64,000 nt of DNA from [Mycobacterium] zoologicum (GCF_020172665.1 NZ_CP083985.1:2231415-2295414), one strand, 5' to 3'; shown: positions 37,781 through 47,636, numbered from the stretch's first letter. Translations and numbers: made by a program. Notes: generated by a model from the letters alone, not told the origin.

Positions 37781-39613
37781 ATGGATCACCCGGCACTGGG
37801 GCAGTCGGCACCGGCGCAGGGCCTGGTGCAGATCGAAGAGTGTCTCGACGCGGACGGCGGCATCGTGCTGCCGCCTGGCGCCACCCTGATCTCGCTGATC
37901 GACCGCAACATCGCCCACGTCGGGAACGCGGTGGCATTCCGCTACCTCGACTACGCCGGGCCGGTCGAGGGCCGCGCGATGGAACTGACCTGGGTGCAGG
38001 TCGGGGCGCGGACGCGGGCCATCGCCGGCCGACTGCAACAGGCCACCGCCCGGGGTGATCGAGTGGCGATCCTGGCACCGCAGGGACTGGACTACGTCAC
38101 CGCGTTCTACGCGTCGCTCAGGTGCGGCACCGTCGCGGTGCCACTGTTCGCCCCCGAGCTTCCCGGTCACGCCGAACGCCTCGACACCGCCCTGCGCGAC
38201 TGCACCCCGGCGGCGGTGCTGACCACCGCGGCGGTGCGGCACACCGTCGATGACTTTCTGAGCAGGCTGCCGGCTTCGTTGCGGCCGCAGGTCATCGTCA
38301 TCGACGAGGTACCGGATTCGGCGGCGGCGGCGTTCGTGCCCGTCGACATCGATGTCGACGAGGTATCGCACCTGCAGTACACCTCCGGTACCACCCGGGC
38401 ACCGGTAGGCGTACAGGTGACGCACCGGGCAGTTGCCACCAACCTGTTGCAGATGATCCTGTCGATCGACATGCTGGATCGAAACACCCACGGCCTCAGC
38501 TGGTTACCGCTGTATCACGACATGGGCCTGTCGATGATCGGGTTTCCGGCGGTCTACGGCGGCCACTCCACCCTGATCTCGCCGACGGCGTTCATCCGCC
38601 GCCCGCACCGCTGGATTCAGGCCCTGTCCGATGCCTCGCGGCGCGGCCGGGTCGTCACCGCGGCACCGAACTTTGCCTACGAGCTGACCGCCCAGCGCGG
38701 TGTGCCCGCGCCTGATGCTGACATCGATCTGTCGAACGTGGTGATGATCATCGGTTCCGAGCCGGTGAACATGACTGCCATCACGGCGTTCAACGAGGCG
38801 TTCGCGCCATACGGCTTGCCGCGCAGCGCCATCAAACCGTCCTATGGGATCGCCGAAGCCACGTTGTTCGTGGCGACCATCGAACCCGACGCCGAGGCGA
38901 GTGTGCTGCACATGAGCCGCGAGCAGCTCGGTGTGGGATGTGCTGTTCCGGTGGCCTCCGGCTCCCCGGATGCGGTGGCCCAGGTGTCGTGCGGTCGCGT
39001 CGCCCGCAGCCTGTCGGCGGTGATCGTCGACGCCGACGCCGAGTTGCCCGACGGACACATCGGTGAGATCTGGCTGCACGGTGACAACGTGACCGCCGGC
39101 TATTGGGGCCGCCCCGAGGAGACGCGCCGGGTGTTCGGCGCCCGGTTGCAGACCCCGTTGACGCAGGGGAGTCACGCCGAGCGGGTTCCCATCGGGGCCG
39201 ACTGGCTGCGCACCGGTGACCTCGGGTGTTACCTGGACGGCGAGCTCTACATCACCGGTCGGACCGCCGATTTGATCGTCATCGAGGGCCGCAGCCACTA
39301 TCCCCACGACCTTGAGAGCACCGTGGCGCAGTCCTCGCCGATGGTGCGCAGCGGTTACGCGGTGGCGTTCACCGTGGCCGCCGAGCCGGTCGATGAGCTG
39401 GTGATCATCGCTGAACGGGCTACCGGCACCGGGCGAAAAGACCCGGCCCCGGCGGTCACCGCGATCCGCTCTGCGGTGAAGCGTGTACACGGACTGATCG
39501 CCGCGGACGTCCGGCTCGTTCCGGCGGGTGGCCTTCCGCGCACTACCAGCGGCAAGCTCGGGCGGACGGCGTGCCGCCAGCAATACCTTGCGGGCGCGCT
39601 GGATTCACGCTGA
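37781..39613 (+). CDS. Fatty-acyl-AMP ligase (FadD, FAAL type)
   Basis: A 610-residue adenylate-forming enzyme. The AMP-binding motif is YTSGTTRAPVGV (about 207-218); GLSWLPLYHDMGLSM and SYGIAEATLFVAT are typical of FAALs, which activate fatty acids as acyl-adenylates for loading onto a polyketide synthase or carrier rather than onto CoA. The hinge (RTGDLG) and C-terminal lid (PRTTSGKLGR) are present. It resembles FadD31-type proteins. No PKS, NRPS or acyl-carrier gene is adjacent, so the acceptor is unknown. A PPE gene follows on the same strand after 123 bp. Confidence 0.9.
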   Translation: MDHPALGQSAPAQGLVQIEECLDADGGIVLPPGATLISLIDRNIAHVGNAVAFRYLDYAGPVEGRAMELTWVQVGARTRAIAGRLQQATARGDRVAILAPQGLDYVTAFYASLRCGTVAVPLFAPELPGHAERLDTALRDCTPAAVLTTAAVRHTVDDFLSRLPASLRPQVIVIDEVPDSAAAAFVPVDIDVDEVSHLQYTSGTTRAPVGVQVTHRAVATNLLQMILSIDMLDRNTHGLSWLPLYHDMGLSMIGFPAVYGGHSTLISPTAFIRRPHRWIQALSDASRRGRVVTAAPNFAYELTAQRGVPAPDADIDLSNVVMIIGSEPVNMTAITAFNEAFAPYGLPRSAIKPSYGIAEATLFVATIEPDAEASVLHMSREQLGVGCAVPVASGSPDAVAQVSCGRVARSLSAVIVDADAELPDGHIGEIWLHGDNVTAGYWGRPEETRRVFGARLQTPLTQGSHAERVPIGADWLRTGDLGCYLDGELYITGRTADLIVIEGRSHYPHDLESTVAQSSPMVRSGYAVAFTVAAEPVDELVIIAERATGTGRKDPAPAVTAIRSAVKRVHGLIAADVRLVPAGGLPRTTSGKLGRTACRQQYLAGALDSR

Positions 39614-39736
39614 GCCCACCGCGCTCCCGTCGCACACAGCGCGCACACAGCGCAGGCATGCCGTGCACCAAAATCAGCTAGTTAGCCTTCCTAAATCTGG
39701 CCGGCATGGTGGCCGGCGCGCGGACAAGGGGAGGCA

Positions 39737-40906
39737 ATGGATTTCGGAGCCTTACCGCCGGAGATCAATTCGGCGCGAATGTACGCCGGTACCGGCCCGG
39801 GGTCACTGCTGAGTTCCGCAACCGCCTGGCAGGAGCTGGCCGGCGAGCTCAATTCGGCTGCTACGTCATACCGTTCGGTCGTCGAGGGCCTGACCAGTGG
39901 AGCATGGATGGGCCCGTCGGCGCTGGCGATGGCGGCTGCGGCGGGTCCCTACGCGACCTGGCTGGGCGCAACCGGCGCCCAGGCCCAACAGGCGGCAGCT
40001 CAGCTCACCGCCGCGGTCGGGGCATATGAGACCGCTTATGCGGCAACCGTTCCGCCGTCGTTGATCGCGGCGAACCGCAGCCTGCAGGCAACACTGGTCG
40101 CGACGAACATCCTGGGGCAGAACACCGCGGTGATCGCGGCCACCGAGGCGGAGTACCTGGAGATGTGGGCCCAGGACGCGGCGGCCATGTACGGCTACGC
40201 GGCCGCCTCGGCGGCGGCCACCCAGGTCACTCCATTCAGCTCGCCACCGCAGACCACCGATCCGTCCGGCCAGGTCAGCCAGGCGTTCTCGGCCGCCCAC
40301 TCGGCTGCCTCCACCACCGGTACCGACACCGAGACGCTGATGTCGCAGGGCCCGCAGCTCATCTCTACCACGCCGTCGGCGTTGCAGGCGCTGGCCACGC
40401 CGACGCCGGATCCGTCGACGGGTGCGTCGGCGTCATCGTTGTCGAGCCTGAGTTCGCTGAGCATGCCACTGCGCATGGCGATGATGCCCATGAGCATGCT
40501 CATGCGCATGTTCATGACCGGGGCCAACGGCGCCAAGGGAGCCACCGCCGGTCTGGCTGCGGCCGGGGCCGCGGCGGCCCCGGCCGCGGTGGCCGGTACT
40601 GCCGGATCGGTGACACTGACGGGTTTCACGGGCGGGACGGCGGCGACGGCCGGTCTTGGCCGGGGGGCCGCGATCGGTGCACTGTCGGTGCCACCGGCCT
40701 GGACGGGCATGGTTGTGGCCACCACGCCGGCGGCCACAGCACTGCCGGTGACCGGAGCTGCTGCCCCGGCGGGGATGGGTCCCGCATCACCGATTCCGCC
40801 GATGGTTCCGTTCGGGAATCTGGGCGGCCGTGGCGGCTTCGGTGCCACGGCCACCCAGTACGACTTCCGCCCTACGGTGATTCCACGGTCACCGGCAGCT
40901 GGGTAG
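39737..40906 (+). CDS. PPE family protein, SVP subgroup
   Basis: A 389-residue PPE protein. The N-terminal 180-residue helical domain starts [16 protein letters not shown] with Pro7-Pro8-Glu9, and carries the [12 protein letters not shown] and [11 protein letters not shown] segments. The C-terminal part contains [12 protein letters not shown], the SVP-subfamily GxxSVPxxW mark, and ends [13 protein letters not shown]. No PE gene lies beside it, unlike most ESX-secreted PE/PPE pairs. Ribosome site AGGGGAGG precedes ATG. Its last 35 bp overlap the convergent mmpL gene, which is odd. Confidence 0.93.
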   Translation: MDFGALPPEINSARMYAGTGPGSLLSSATAWQELAGELNSAATSYRSVVEGLTSGAWMGPSALAMAAAAGPYATWLGATGAQAQQAAAQLTAAVGAYETAYAATVPPSLIAANRSLQATLVATNILGQNTAVIAATEAEYLEMWAQDAAAMYGYAAASAAATQVTPFSSPPQTTDPSGQVSQAFSAAHSAASTTGTDTETLMSQGPQLISTTPSALQALATPTPDPSTGASASSLSSLSSLSMPLRMAMMPMSMLMRMFMTGANGAKGATAGLAAAGAAAAPAAVAGTAGSVTLTGFTGGTAATAGLGRGAAIGALSVPPAWTGMVVATTPAATALPVTGAAAPAGMGPASPIPPMVPFGNLGGRGGFGATATQYDFRPTVIPRSPAAG

Positions 40907-43721
40907 TCGCGGGCCGCTGGACCTTGTGAATCCTTCTGGGCCACCAGAACCAGCGGCCGAGCATCGCAGCGATCGACGGTGTCAGGAACGACCGCACGAT
41001 CAGGGTGTCGAACAGCAGGCCGATCCCGATGGTGCTGCCGGCCTGGCCGATCGAGTACAGGTCGCTGACCGCCATCGACATCATCGTGAACGCGAACACC
41101 AGGCCCGCCGCGGTGACCACCGAGCCGGTTCCGCCGATCGAGCGGATGATCCCGGTCTTGATCCCGGTCTTGGTGCCGTCACCGATCTCCTCCTGGAAGC
41201 GGGAGACCAGCAGCAGGTTGTAGTCCGAGCCCACCGCAAGCAGGATGATGACACCGAACACCGGCGCGATCCAGTTCAACGGCAGCCCGAAGATATGCTG
41301 CCACACAAGCACACTCAGCCCGAACGCCGCACTCAGTGACAACAGCACCGTGCCGACGATCACCGCGGATGCCACCAATGCCCGGGTCAGCAACAGCATC
41401 ACGATGAAGATCAGCGTCACCGCGGCCACCCCGACGATCAGGATGTCGTAGGTGGAACCGGATTGGATGTCGTTGTAGACCGCCGCGGTTCCGGTGAGAT
41501 AGAACTTGGCGTTGGTCAACGGTGTACCCTTGACCGCGTCGTGGGCGGCGGCCAGCATCGGCTCCACGAACGAAATGCCTTTAGGGGTAGCCGGATCCGC
41601 GTCGTAGGTGACGATGAACCGTGCCGCTTTGCCATCGGGGGACAGGAACAGCTCCAAGCCCCTCTGGAAGTCCGGGTTGTCGAAGGCCTCCGGTGGCAGA
41701 TAGAAGTAGTCGTCGGCCTGGGAGGCGTCGAAGGCCCGGCCCATCTCGGTGGCGGTGTCGGTCATCCGCGACATCTGGGTCACCAGTCCGGAGAACGTCG
41801 AGTGCATCGAAAGCAGGCTGGCCTGCATGGATTTCGCGACAGCGATCATCGGCTCGAACTGCCCGACCATCTGCGGAATCACCGCATTCATGTCGGCCAT
41901 GTCGGCCAGCAGCGGCGCCATGTTCTCGCTGAACTTGTCCATACCGTCATAGGCGTCGAACACCGACCGGACCGCATGACAGACCGGGATGTTCACGCAG
42001 TGCTGCTCCCAGTAGAAGTAGTTGCGGACCGGGCGGGCGACATCGTCGAAATCGGCGATGTGGTCCCGGATCTCGTCGACGGTCGCATTGATCGTGACCA
42101 TGTCGGCGGTCATCTTCCCGGTGGTGGTGTCCATCCGGGCGACCAGTTCCCGCAGCCGCTCCATGGACGCGACGGTGGCGCCCAGGTCGTCACTCATCCT
42201 GAGCATGTCCGCCAGTCGGTCGTCCATGAACTGCAGATTCTGCTGGATCGGCACGGCGCCCATGCTGACCTGGAACGGGATCGAGGTGTGCTCGATGGGG
42301 CTGCCCAACGGCCGGGTGATGCTCTGCACGCGTTCCACCCCGCGGGTGCGGAAGATGTTCTTGGCGATCCGGTCCAAGATGATCATGTCGGCCGAATTGC
42401 GCAAGTCGTGGTCGGCCTCGACCATCAACACATCGGGGTTCATCCGGGCGGCGCTGAAGTGCCGTTCGGCGGCGTCGTAACCGACGTTCGCCGGCAGGTC
42501 AGACGGGATGTAGTAGCGGTCGTTGTAGCTGATCCGCATGCCCGGCACCACGAGGATCCCGACCAGGGTGACCAGCAGTGCACTCACGAACACCGCACCG
42601 GGCCAGCGGACGTTGGCGGTGCCGATGCGCCGCCATCCGCGCTGCTGCTCCGCCCGCTTGGGGTCGAGCAGCGGGGCGCCGACGGCGACGATGGCCGGGG
42701 CGACGGTCAGCGCGCCGGCGATCACCACCAGCAGCCCCACGGCCGACGGGATGCCGAGTGCCTTGAAGTAGGACAGCCGGGCAAAGTGCAGACACAGGGA
42801 GGCGCCGGCGATGGTCAGCCCGGATCCCAAGATGACATGCCAGGTGCCACGGAACATCGAATACCAGGCGGTTTCGCGGTCCTCGCCGGCACGTCGGGCT
42901 TCGTGGTAGCGGCCGACCAGGAAGATGGCGTAGTCGGTGCCGGCCGCGATCGCCAGCGACGACAGCATCGCGACGACGAATGTCGAGAACCCCAGCAGGC
43001 CAAGATCACCCAACAGTGCGACCAGCCCGCGGGCGGTGCCCATCTCGAACCCGACCATCACCAGCGCCAAGGCCACGGTGGCAGCCGAGCGGTACACGAT
43101 CGCCAGCATGATGATGATGACCACGCCGGTGACCGCCATCATCTTGAACATGGACTTGTCGGCGGCCTCGGTCATGTCGGTGGTCAGCGCGGCCTGCCCG
43201 GTGACGTAGGCCTTCACCCCGTCCGGGGCCGGCACCGAGGCGACGATGTGGCGCACCGCGTCGATGGACTTGTTGCCCTGCGTGCTGCCCTGGTCGCCGG
43301 CGGTGTTGATCTGCGCGTAGGCGGCCTTTCCGTCGGCGCTCTGCACGCCTGCCGCGGTGATCGGGTCGCCCCACAGGTTCGCGATGTGCTGGACGTGCTC
43401 GTGATCGGCGGACAGCTTCTCGACCAGCCTGTCGTAGTAGGCGTGGGCCTCCGGGCCGAGCTCGTTCTGGCCCTCGAGCACCAGCATGACCATTGAGTCG
43501 GAGTCGAATTCTTCGAACGTCTTGCCGATGTGCTTGGCGGCGATCAGCGATGGCGCGTCCTGCGGGGACATCGTCACCGCGTGGTCCCGTGCAACAGATT
43601 CGATCGGCGGCACCAGCACGTTGAGGCCGATGGTCAGCAGCAGCCAGACGATGATCAGCGGCCAGGCCAGCCTGCGCACCCAGCGCATGTAGGCCGGGCG
43701 GGGGTTACCGTGGGCGCTCAT
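40872..43721 (-). CDS. MmpL-family RND lipid transporter (second)
   Basis: A 949-residue transporter, the same length and domain order as the one at 33250-36099. Proton-relay motifs are [17 protein letters not shown] (helix 4) and [18 protein letters not shown] (helix 10); the exported coiled-coil hairpin (about 480-660) is present. It is coupled to the upstream mmpS by a 4-bp overlap. Shared length and layout suggest the two pairs are paralogs of the MmpL4/MmpL5 group. The 3' end overlaps the convergent PPE gene by 35 bp. Cargo unknown. Confidence 0.94.
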   Translation of the reverse strand: MSAHGNPRPAYMRWVRRLAWPLIIVWLLLTIGLNVLVPPIESVARDHAVTMSPQDAPSLIAAKHIGKTFEEFDSDSMVMLVLEGQNELGPEAHAYYDRLVEKLSADHEHVQHIANLWGDPITAAGVQSADGKAAYAQINTAGDQGSTQGNKSIDAVRHIVASVPAPDGVKAYVTGQAALTTDMTEAADKSMFKMMAVTGVVIIIMLAIVYRSAATVALALVMVGFEMGTARGLVALLGDLGLLGFSTFVVAMLSSLAIAAGTDYAIFLVGRYHEARRAGEDRETAWYSMFRGTWHVILGSGLTIAGASLCLHFARLSYFKALGIPSAVGLLVVIAGALTVAPAIVAVGAPLLDPKRAEQQRGWRRIGTANVRWPGAVFVSALLVTLVGILVVPGMRISYNDRYYIPSDLPANVGYDAAERHFSAARMNPDVLMVEADHDLRNSADMIILDRIAKNIFRTRGVERVQSITRPLGSPIEHTSIPFQVSMGAVPIQQNLQFMDDRLADMLRMSDDLGATVASMERLRELVARMDTTTGKMTADMVTINATVDEIRDHIADFDDVARPVRNYFYWEQHCVNIPVCHAVRSVFDAYDGMDKFSENMAPLLADMADMNAVIPQMVGQFEPMIAVAKSMQASLLSMHSTFSGLVTQMSRMTDTATEMGRAFDASQADDYFYLPPEAFDNPDFQRGLELFLSPDGKAARFIVTYDADPATPKGISFVEPMLAAAHDAVKGTPLTNAKFYLTGTAAVYNDIQSGSTYDILIVGVAAVTLIFIVMLLLTRALVASAVIVGTVLLSLSAAFGLSVLVWQHIFGLPLNWIAPVFGVIILLAVGSDYNLLLVSRFQEEIGDGTKTGIKTGIIRSIGGTGSVVTAAGLVFAFTMMSMAVSDLYSIGQAGSTIGIGLLFDTLIVRSFLTPSIAAMLGRWFWWPRRIHKVQRPATTQLPVTVESP

Positions 43722-44149
43722 GCCGCTTTGACCAGACAGAAGACCTGGGCGTGGTGACCGGTGGCGAACTGCTCATCTTTGATGTCGCCGTTGACCGTGA
43801 TGCGGCAGCTGATCGCATCGGCGTCACCCTGGGCCACCACGTTGGCGATCACGGCGGGGCTCGTCGTGGTCATGGTGTGCGACCAGGGCAGGGCGGTGAA
43901 TTTCGACCGCGCGGGTTGGGTCTGCTCATCGAGGTAGCTGACCCCGCCGGTGGCGCCGTCGGGTCCGAAGACCTCATAGACAACCCGCTTTTCATTGGTC
44001 GACGCGATCGGCGCCGAACCGCTGCCATCCCAGTGGAAGATCTCGTCGGATCCGAACGCGCCGCGCAGGTTGACCACCGCCAAGGTGCCGGCGACCGCCG
44101 CCATGACGACGACGACCGGGACCCAGGCCCGCTTCGCAATTCTGAACAT
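43718..44149 (-). CDS. MmpS-family membrane protein (second)
   Basis: A 143-residue MmpS protein: one membrane helix (about 9-28, WVPVVVVMAAVAGTLAVV) and an exported domain with RVVYEVFGPDGATGGVSYLDE, LPWSHTMTTT and the Cys pair (ISCRITVNG, VFCLVKA). ATG 44149 (MFRIAKRAWVP) fits the MmpS5 start and has a GGAAGG ribosome site; GTG 44158 would add three residues. It leads the mmpS-mmpL pair and is preceded by two operator-like palindromes. The upstream TetR gene is co-directional, 107 bp away. Confidence 0.92.
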   Translation of the reverse strand: MFRIAKRAWVPVVVVMAAVAGTLAVVNLRGAFGSDEIFHWDGSGSAPIASTNEKRVVYEVFGPDGATGGVSYLDEQTQPARSKFTALPWSHTMTTTSPAVIANVVAQGDADAISCRITVNGDIKDEQFATGHHAQVFCLVKAA

Positions 44150-44198
44150 GGTGGCCACCTTCCGGCACTTCCTCTGATTTGAACCACTGCTCGATACG

Positions 44199-44214
44199 AT
44201 ACCCCATGGGGTAT
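44199..44214. promoter_or_regulatory. 16-bp perfect palindrome, mmpS promoter
   Basis: ATACCCCATGGGGTAT is a perfect palindrome 50-65 bp upstream of the mmpS ATG (44149). On the coding (minus) strand a TANNNT element (TATCGT) starts inside its right edge, so a bound repressor would cover the promoter. The TetR product of 44257-44868 is the likely binder. Confidence 0.65.
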
Positions 44215-44230
44215 TGATTCACGCCCAAAA

Positions 44231-44246
44231 ATGCCCGTGGGGGTAT
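44231..44246. promoter_or_regulatory. Second, imperfect operator copy
   Basis: ATGCCCGTGGGGGTAT agrees with the perfect palindrome at 44199-44214 in 12 of 16 positions and keeps the GGGTAT half. The spacing is exactly 32 bp, about three helical turns, so two repressor dimers could bind on the same DNA face. Confidence 0.5.
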
Positions 44247-44256
44247 GTGATCTCCG

Positions 44257-44868
44257 TTAAGGCCCGGGCAGGGCCCGCTGGGCGGCCACCGCGCCGCCTA
44301 GCCAGCGCCGCAGGAAGCGGCGCAGTTCATCGGGGGAGCGCGCCGGTTCATTGGGCGCGACAAAGAACGACAGCATGATCCGCAGGGTGAATTCGACCAG
44401 TTCGCGCAGGCTCGCCTCGTCGTAGCCGTGCCGCTCCCAGTCGACGTCGAATCGGTCGATCATGCGCATCCCGATGGCCTGGGACTCCTCGGACGCCATC
44501 TCCCGGTTGTGCGGGGACGTCGACGACAGCATCGCGCCCAGCTGCGGGGAGCGGGCCACCGCGTCCAGTGTGTAGAGCACGCCTTCGGAGAGCGCATCGG
44601 CCGGGTCGTGGATACCGCGCACGTGCTCGGTCAGCCGGTCCAGGAAGCCGTCGACCGAGGCGATGGCCACCGCGTGCATCAGCGCATCGGCGGTGGGGAA
44701 GTAGCGGTACACGGTCTGGCGGATCACGCCCAGGGAACCGGCGACGTCGGCCAGCGACACTGCCGAGCCCGTCTGGGCGACCAGGTCGACGGCCGCGGCG
44801 ATGATCCGCTCGCCGGCCTCTTCGTCGCTGCGGGGCGGGTTGCCGCCCCATCCGCGTCGCCGGGCCAT
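44257..44868 (-). CDS. TetR-family regulator
   Basis: A 203-residue regulator with an N-terminal HTH (about 20-62; VSLADVAGSLGVIRQTVYRYF) and a helical ligand domain rich in Arg at the C-terminus. ATG 44868 (MARRRGWGG) is chosen; ATG 44904 adds 12 residues of no clear value. It sits between a divergent hydrolase gene and the co-directional mmpS-mmpL pair and could control both, through the palindromes at 44199-44246 and 44915-44934. Confidence 0.88.
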   Translation of the reverse strand: MARRRGWGGNPPRSDEEAGERIIAAAVDLVAQTGSAVSLADVAGSLGVIRQTVYRYFPTADALMHAVAIASVDGFLDRLTEHVRGIHDPADALSEGVLYTLDAVARSPQLGAMLSSTSPHNREMASEESQAIGMRMIDRFDVDWERHGYDEASLRELVEFTLRIMLSFFVAPNEPARSPDELRRFLRRWLGGAVAAQRALPGP

Positions 44869-44914
44869 CAGTGCACTGCTTGACAATCGAGGGTCACCGA
44901 ACAATCATACGCGT

Positions 44915-44934
44915 AAACGTCTATATGTATGTTT
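44915..44934. promoter_or_regulatory. Imperfect palindrome, TetR/hydrolase divergent promoter
   Basis: AAACGTCTATATGTATGTTT pairs at 14 of 20 positions (AAAC-T--ATAT--A-GTTT). It lies between the TetR ATG (44868) and the hydrolase ATG (44951), and includes TANNNT-like elements. It is shaped like a TetR operator but differs from the mmpS palindromes, so a different regulator cannot be excluded. Confidence 0.45.
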
Positions 44935-44950
44935 AGGGTCGAGGTTGGCG

Positions 44951-45877
44951 ATGACGGATCTGATCGTGCGCAAGTTGAGGTTCGCATTCGCCGAATACCC
45001 GGTCCCATTTCTGTGGAACGAGGCCAACCCGGCGTTCTCGTCGATGGCCAACGCCGTCTCCCTGCTGGCGATCGGCTTCGAGAAGATGATCGGCAGCATG
45101 ATCACCGAGGCGATGCCGCGGATCACCGACCCCGCGGTCGCCGAGGAGGCCGACGCGTTCGTCCGCCAGGAAGGCCAGCACTCGATGGCCCATCGCGGCC
45201 ACGCCAAGGCACTGATCCGGACCTACCCGGGACTCAAGGAGACGGTCGACGAGTGCAACGCGATGTTCGACAAGATGACCGCCGAGAAGTCGTTGGACTA
45301 CCGGCTGGCCTACACCGCCGACCTCGAGGCGACCTTCACTCCCGTCTTCAAGCTGATGCTCGATCACGACAACACCCTGTTCGCGCCGGGCGATGACCGG
45401 GTCGCCTCGCTGTTCCTGTGGCACTTCGTCGAAGAGGTCGAGCACCGCAGTTCCGCGCTGATCATCTACGACCACGTCATCAACGACCCGTGGTACCGGA
45501 TGCGGATGGCGCCGTCGATCTTCAAACACGTGATGAGCGTGATCAAGGTGGCATGCCTGGGTTTCAACAAGCACGTCCCGTTAGCGGACCGCAAGGTCGA
45601 CGCACTGTCGTTGTTCCAGACCTACCGGGCCAAACAGGCTTGGCGGCAGCGGATTCCGTTCGGTTGGCCGGCCAATCAAGGACCGGTGCAGGATGCGTTC
45701 AAGCACCTGCCCAAAAACGAGATGATCACTGCGGTCAAGGGCATCGTGCGCAGTCAGATGCCGAATCACAAACCGGAACACGAGGACATCCCGGTGCTGG
45801 CCACCGAATGGTTCGCCCGCTACGACGACGGCTACGACGTCACCAAGTGGTACACCGCGGATGAGGAGAGTGCCTGA
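44951..45877 (+). CDS. Predicted metal-dependent hydrolase (PF10118 type)
   Basis: A 308-residue helical protein with repeated Glu/His motifs suggesting a di-metal site: FVRQEGQHSMAHRGHA (about 75-90), DLEATFTPVF (about 122) and FLWHFVEEVEHRSSAL (about 155-170). This pattern fits the family annotated only as predicted metal-dependent hydrolase and resembles ferritin-like diiron folds. ATG 44951 follows GGTCGAGG. Its stop overlaps the start of a polytopic membrane gene by one base (TGATGA), so the two are coupled. Chemistry is unproven; hydrolase is a label, and a diiron oxidase role is possible. Confidence 0.75.
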   Translation: MTDLIVRKLRFAFAEYPVPFLWNEANPAFSSMANAVSLLAIGFEKMIGSMITEAMPRITDPAVAEEADAFVRQEGQHSMAHRGHAKALIRTYPGLKETVDECNAMFDKMTAEKSLDYRLAYTADLEATFTPVFKLMLDHDNTLFAPGDDRVASLFLWHFVEEVEHRSSALIIYDHVINDPWYRMRMAPSIFKHVMSVIKVACLGFNKHVPLADRKVDALSLFQTYRAKQAWRQRIPFGWPANQGPVQDAFKHLPKNEMITAVKGIVRSQMPNHKPEHEDIPVLATEWFARYDDGYDVTKWYTADEESA

Positions 45878-47013
45878 TGACCGATCTGTGCGCCCCGACT
45901 TTCGAGCGTCTCGCCGAGTCGCTGGGCTTCTCCTGCGGGGAGGCCGGCGGATTGGTGGAGTTCCGCAATCCCCTGCAGTTGGAGAACTGGACGCTGCCGG
46001 TGCTGGAGATCACCGTGATCGCAGGCGCCGTACTGGCGCTGATCTACGCCATCAAACGCTACCGCAGCGGGGACGCCACCAACCTTGCGCTGTGGTTCGG
46101 TGCGATCGCCTACCTGCTGATCATCGAGCCGCCGCTGTACTTCCCGGCCGCGTTCGGGATCGCCGATCACGTCGATACGATGTTCGCGCACAACGTGTTC
46201 ACCGTCGACTTCCTGTGGGGACGGCTGCCGCTCTACATCGTCGCCATCTATCCGATGATGGCCACCGTCGCCTTCGAGATCGTCCGGATCCTGGGGGTGT
46301 TCCGTCACTTCGGCGCCATCGTCGGGGCGATCTGCGTGGGCTTCGTCCACCACGCCTTCTACGAGATCTTCGACCATCTCGGCCCGCAGCTGCGTTGGTG
46401 GGAGTGGTCGGTGGACAACCCGCTCAACCAGCCGATGTTCACCTCGGTGCCGATGGGCAGCGTCGTGGTGTTCGCAGCGCTGTGGCCGGCATCGCTGGCG
46501 TTGTTCGTGCAACTACTGGTCGGCCGGCAGGTCGACCACGGCCGGCGGTTCGGCGGATTCCAGGTGTTCCTGCGTACCGTGGCCATCGGGCTGCTGGCCT
46601 CGTTGGGAACGGGCATCCTGCCCCTACCCGCGACCCTTCTGGGCGCCGTCAGTGACGGCAAACTCACCGGGATCGCCTATGCCGCAGAGCTTCTGGTCAT
46701 GGTCGCGATCGCCGTGCCGGTGCTGGTCATGCAGTGGCGGCGAATGCGGTTGAACCTGATCGTCGGCGGGCGCCACGACAACCCGCTGATCGTGCGCTAC
46801 GCGGCGGTGTATCTGTCGGTCATGGCGGTACTGTGGTTGACGGCCCTACCGGCCTACTTGGGAGCGCAGGGCGGCCTGACCGCCAACGGCGACCCCATCG
46901 GCTGCCTCTGGTACACCATCGCGTGCTTCACCGTGGCCTACCTGTGCGTCACGGCAGCGGCGACCGTCCCGCCGATCCTGGCCGATGCCGACGAGCCCGT
47001 CGCTGTGAGCTGA
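45877..47013 (+). CDS. Polytopic membrane protein, unassigned
   Basis: A 378-residue integral-membrane protein with about nine or ten helices. Notable conserved-looking polar residues inside helices include GFVHHAFYEIFDHLGPQLRW (about 152-171) with two adjacent His and a later His-Leu, a possible metal- or quinone-binding site. It is translationally coupled to the PF10118 protein upstream. I do not recognise the family. The coupling suggests the pair forms one membrane redox or lipid-modifying unit; that is inference. Confidence 0.72.
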   Translation: MTDLCAPTFERLAESLGFSCGEAGGLVEFRNPLQLENWTLPVLEITVIAGAVLALIYAIKRYRSGDATNLALWFGAIAYLLIIEPPLYFPAAFGIADHVDTMFAHNVFTVDFLWGRLPLYIVAIYPMMATVAFEIVRILGVFRHFGAIVGAICVGFVHHAFYEIFDHLGPQLRWWEWSVDNPLNQPMFTSVPMGSVVVFAALWPASLALFVQLLVGRQVDHGRRFGGFQVFLRTVAIGLLASLGTGILPLPATLLGAVSDGKLTGIAYAAELLVMVAIAVPVLVMQWRRMRLNLIVGGRHDNPLIVRYAAVYLSVMAVLWLTALPAYLGAQGGLTANGDPIGCLWYTIACFTVAYLCVTAAATVPPILADADEPVAVS

Positions 47014-47020
47014 CTTCGGT

Positions 47021-47377
47021 TCAGCCGGAACACAATTCAAGGTGCAGGCGCAGCGCGTCATCGAGTTGCGTGAGTTCTTCGGCGGGTAGCCGGCCGAGAC
47101 GATGACGCAGTCTGCCGACTGAAATCGGCCTGATCTGTTCGGCCTGCGCTTTGGAGTCGACAGTCAGGCCGGTCCGTTCGGCCGGCAACAGAACTTGGAA
47201 CGGATAGATCGAGGCGACGTTACTCGTGACCGGTACAACGGTGACGACACCGCGACCCAAGGCGGTGGCGGAGCTGTTCGCGCGGTCGTTGCTGACGATG
47301 ACGGCGGGACGCTGCTTGTTCGCTTCACTTCCCTGAGCCGGATCCAGGTCGACCAGCCATATCTCACCGCGCTGCAT
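47021..47377 (-). CDS. mazF9: MazF9-like endoribonuclease toxin
   Basis: A 118-residue sequence-specific mRNA interferase. It follows M. tuberculosis MazF9 (Rv2801c) residue for residue over most of its length: [45 protein letters not shown] and [14 protein letters not shown]. The catalytic Arg (NKQRPAVIV) and Thr/Ser (VPVTSN) are present. ATG 47377 lies inside the end of the antitoxin gene (14-bp overlap), the normal arrangement. It cuts RNA when free and is silenced by MazE9. Confidence 0.93.
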   Translation of the reverse strand: MQRGEIWLVDLDPAQGSEANKQRPAVIVSNDRANSSATALGRGVVTVVPVTSNVASIYPFQVLLPAERTGLTVDSKAQAEQIRPISVGRLRHRLGRLPAEELTQLDDALRLHLELCSG

Positions 47378-47594
47378 CGCTGATCCCGTCCGCGACCGCG
47401 GTGTCCCAGACGTGTTCTTCGTTGTCATCCGACCAATCCGCCCATGCGTTGCGATAGTCGTCGCCCAGAGTGGGGTAGCGCAGCATCCGAATAGCGCGCT
47501 GCAGACCCGCCGACCGTGATGGCAGCCCGGTGTGCGCCACGTAGGCATCCAATGCGGCGACGTCGGCGTCCGACAGGCTCACGCTCAGCTTCAC
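47364..47594 (-). CDS. mazE9: MazE9-like antitoxin
   Basis: A 76-residue ribbon-helix-helix antitoxin. The N-terminal RHH domain ([20 protein letters not shown]) binds DNA and the acidic C-terminal tail ([20 protein letters not shown]) wraps the toxin. It is the same length as Rv2801A and matches it closely. It comes first in the operon and overlaps mazF9. It should repress its own promoter in the 42-bp gap before the enoyl-CoA hydratase gene. Confidence 0.92.
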   Translation of the reverse strand: MKLSVSLSDADVAALDAYVAHTGLPSRSAGLQRAIRMLRYPTLGDDYRNAWADWSDDNEEHVWDTAVADGISDAAR

Positions 47595-47636
47595 ACCGTC
47601 ATGCTACCCGATTGCTACCGACGGTAGTATCAATGA

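Noticed and set aside
39640..39700. Short CACACAGCGC repeat and a TTAGCC..CCTAA stretch before the PPE gene
   Set aside because: Repeat is just two imperfect copies, and the IdeR comparison gives only about 8 of 19 matches.
41463..43496. Long open frame opposite the second mmpL
   Set aside because: Antisense shadow; no start signal and no recognisable domain.
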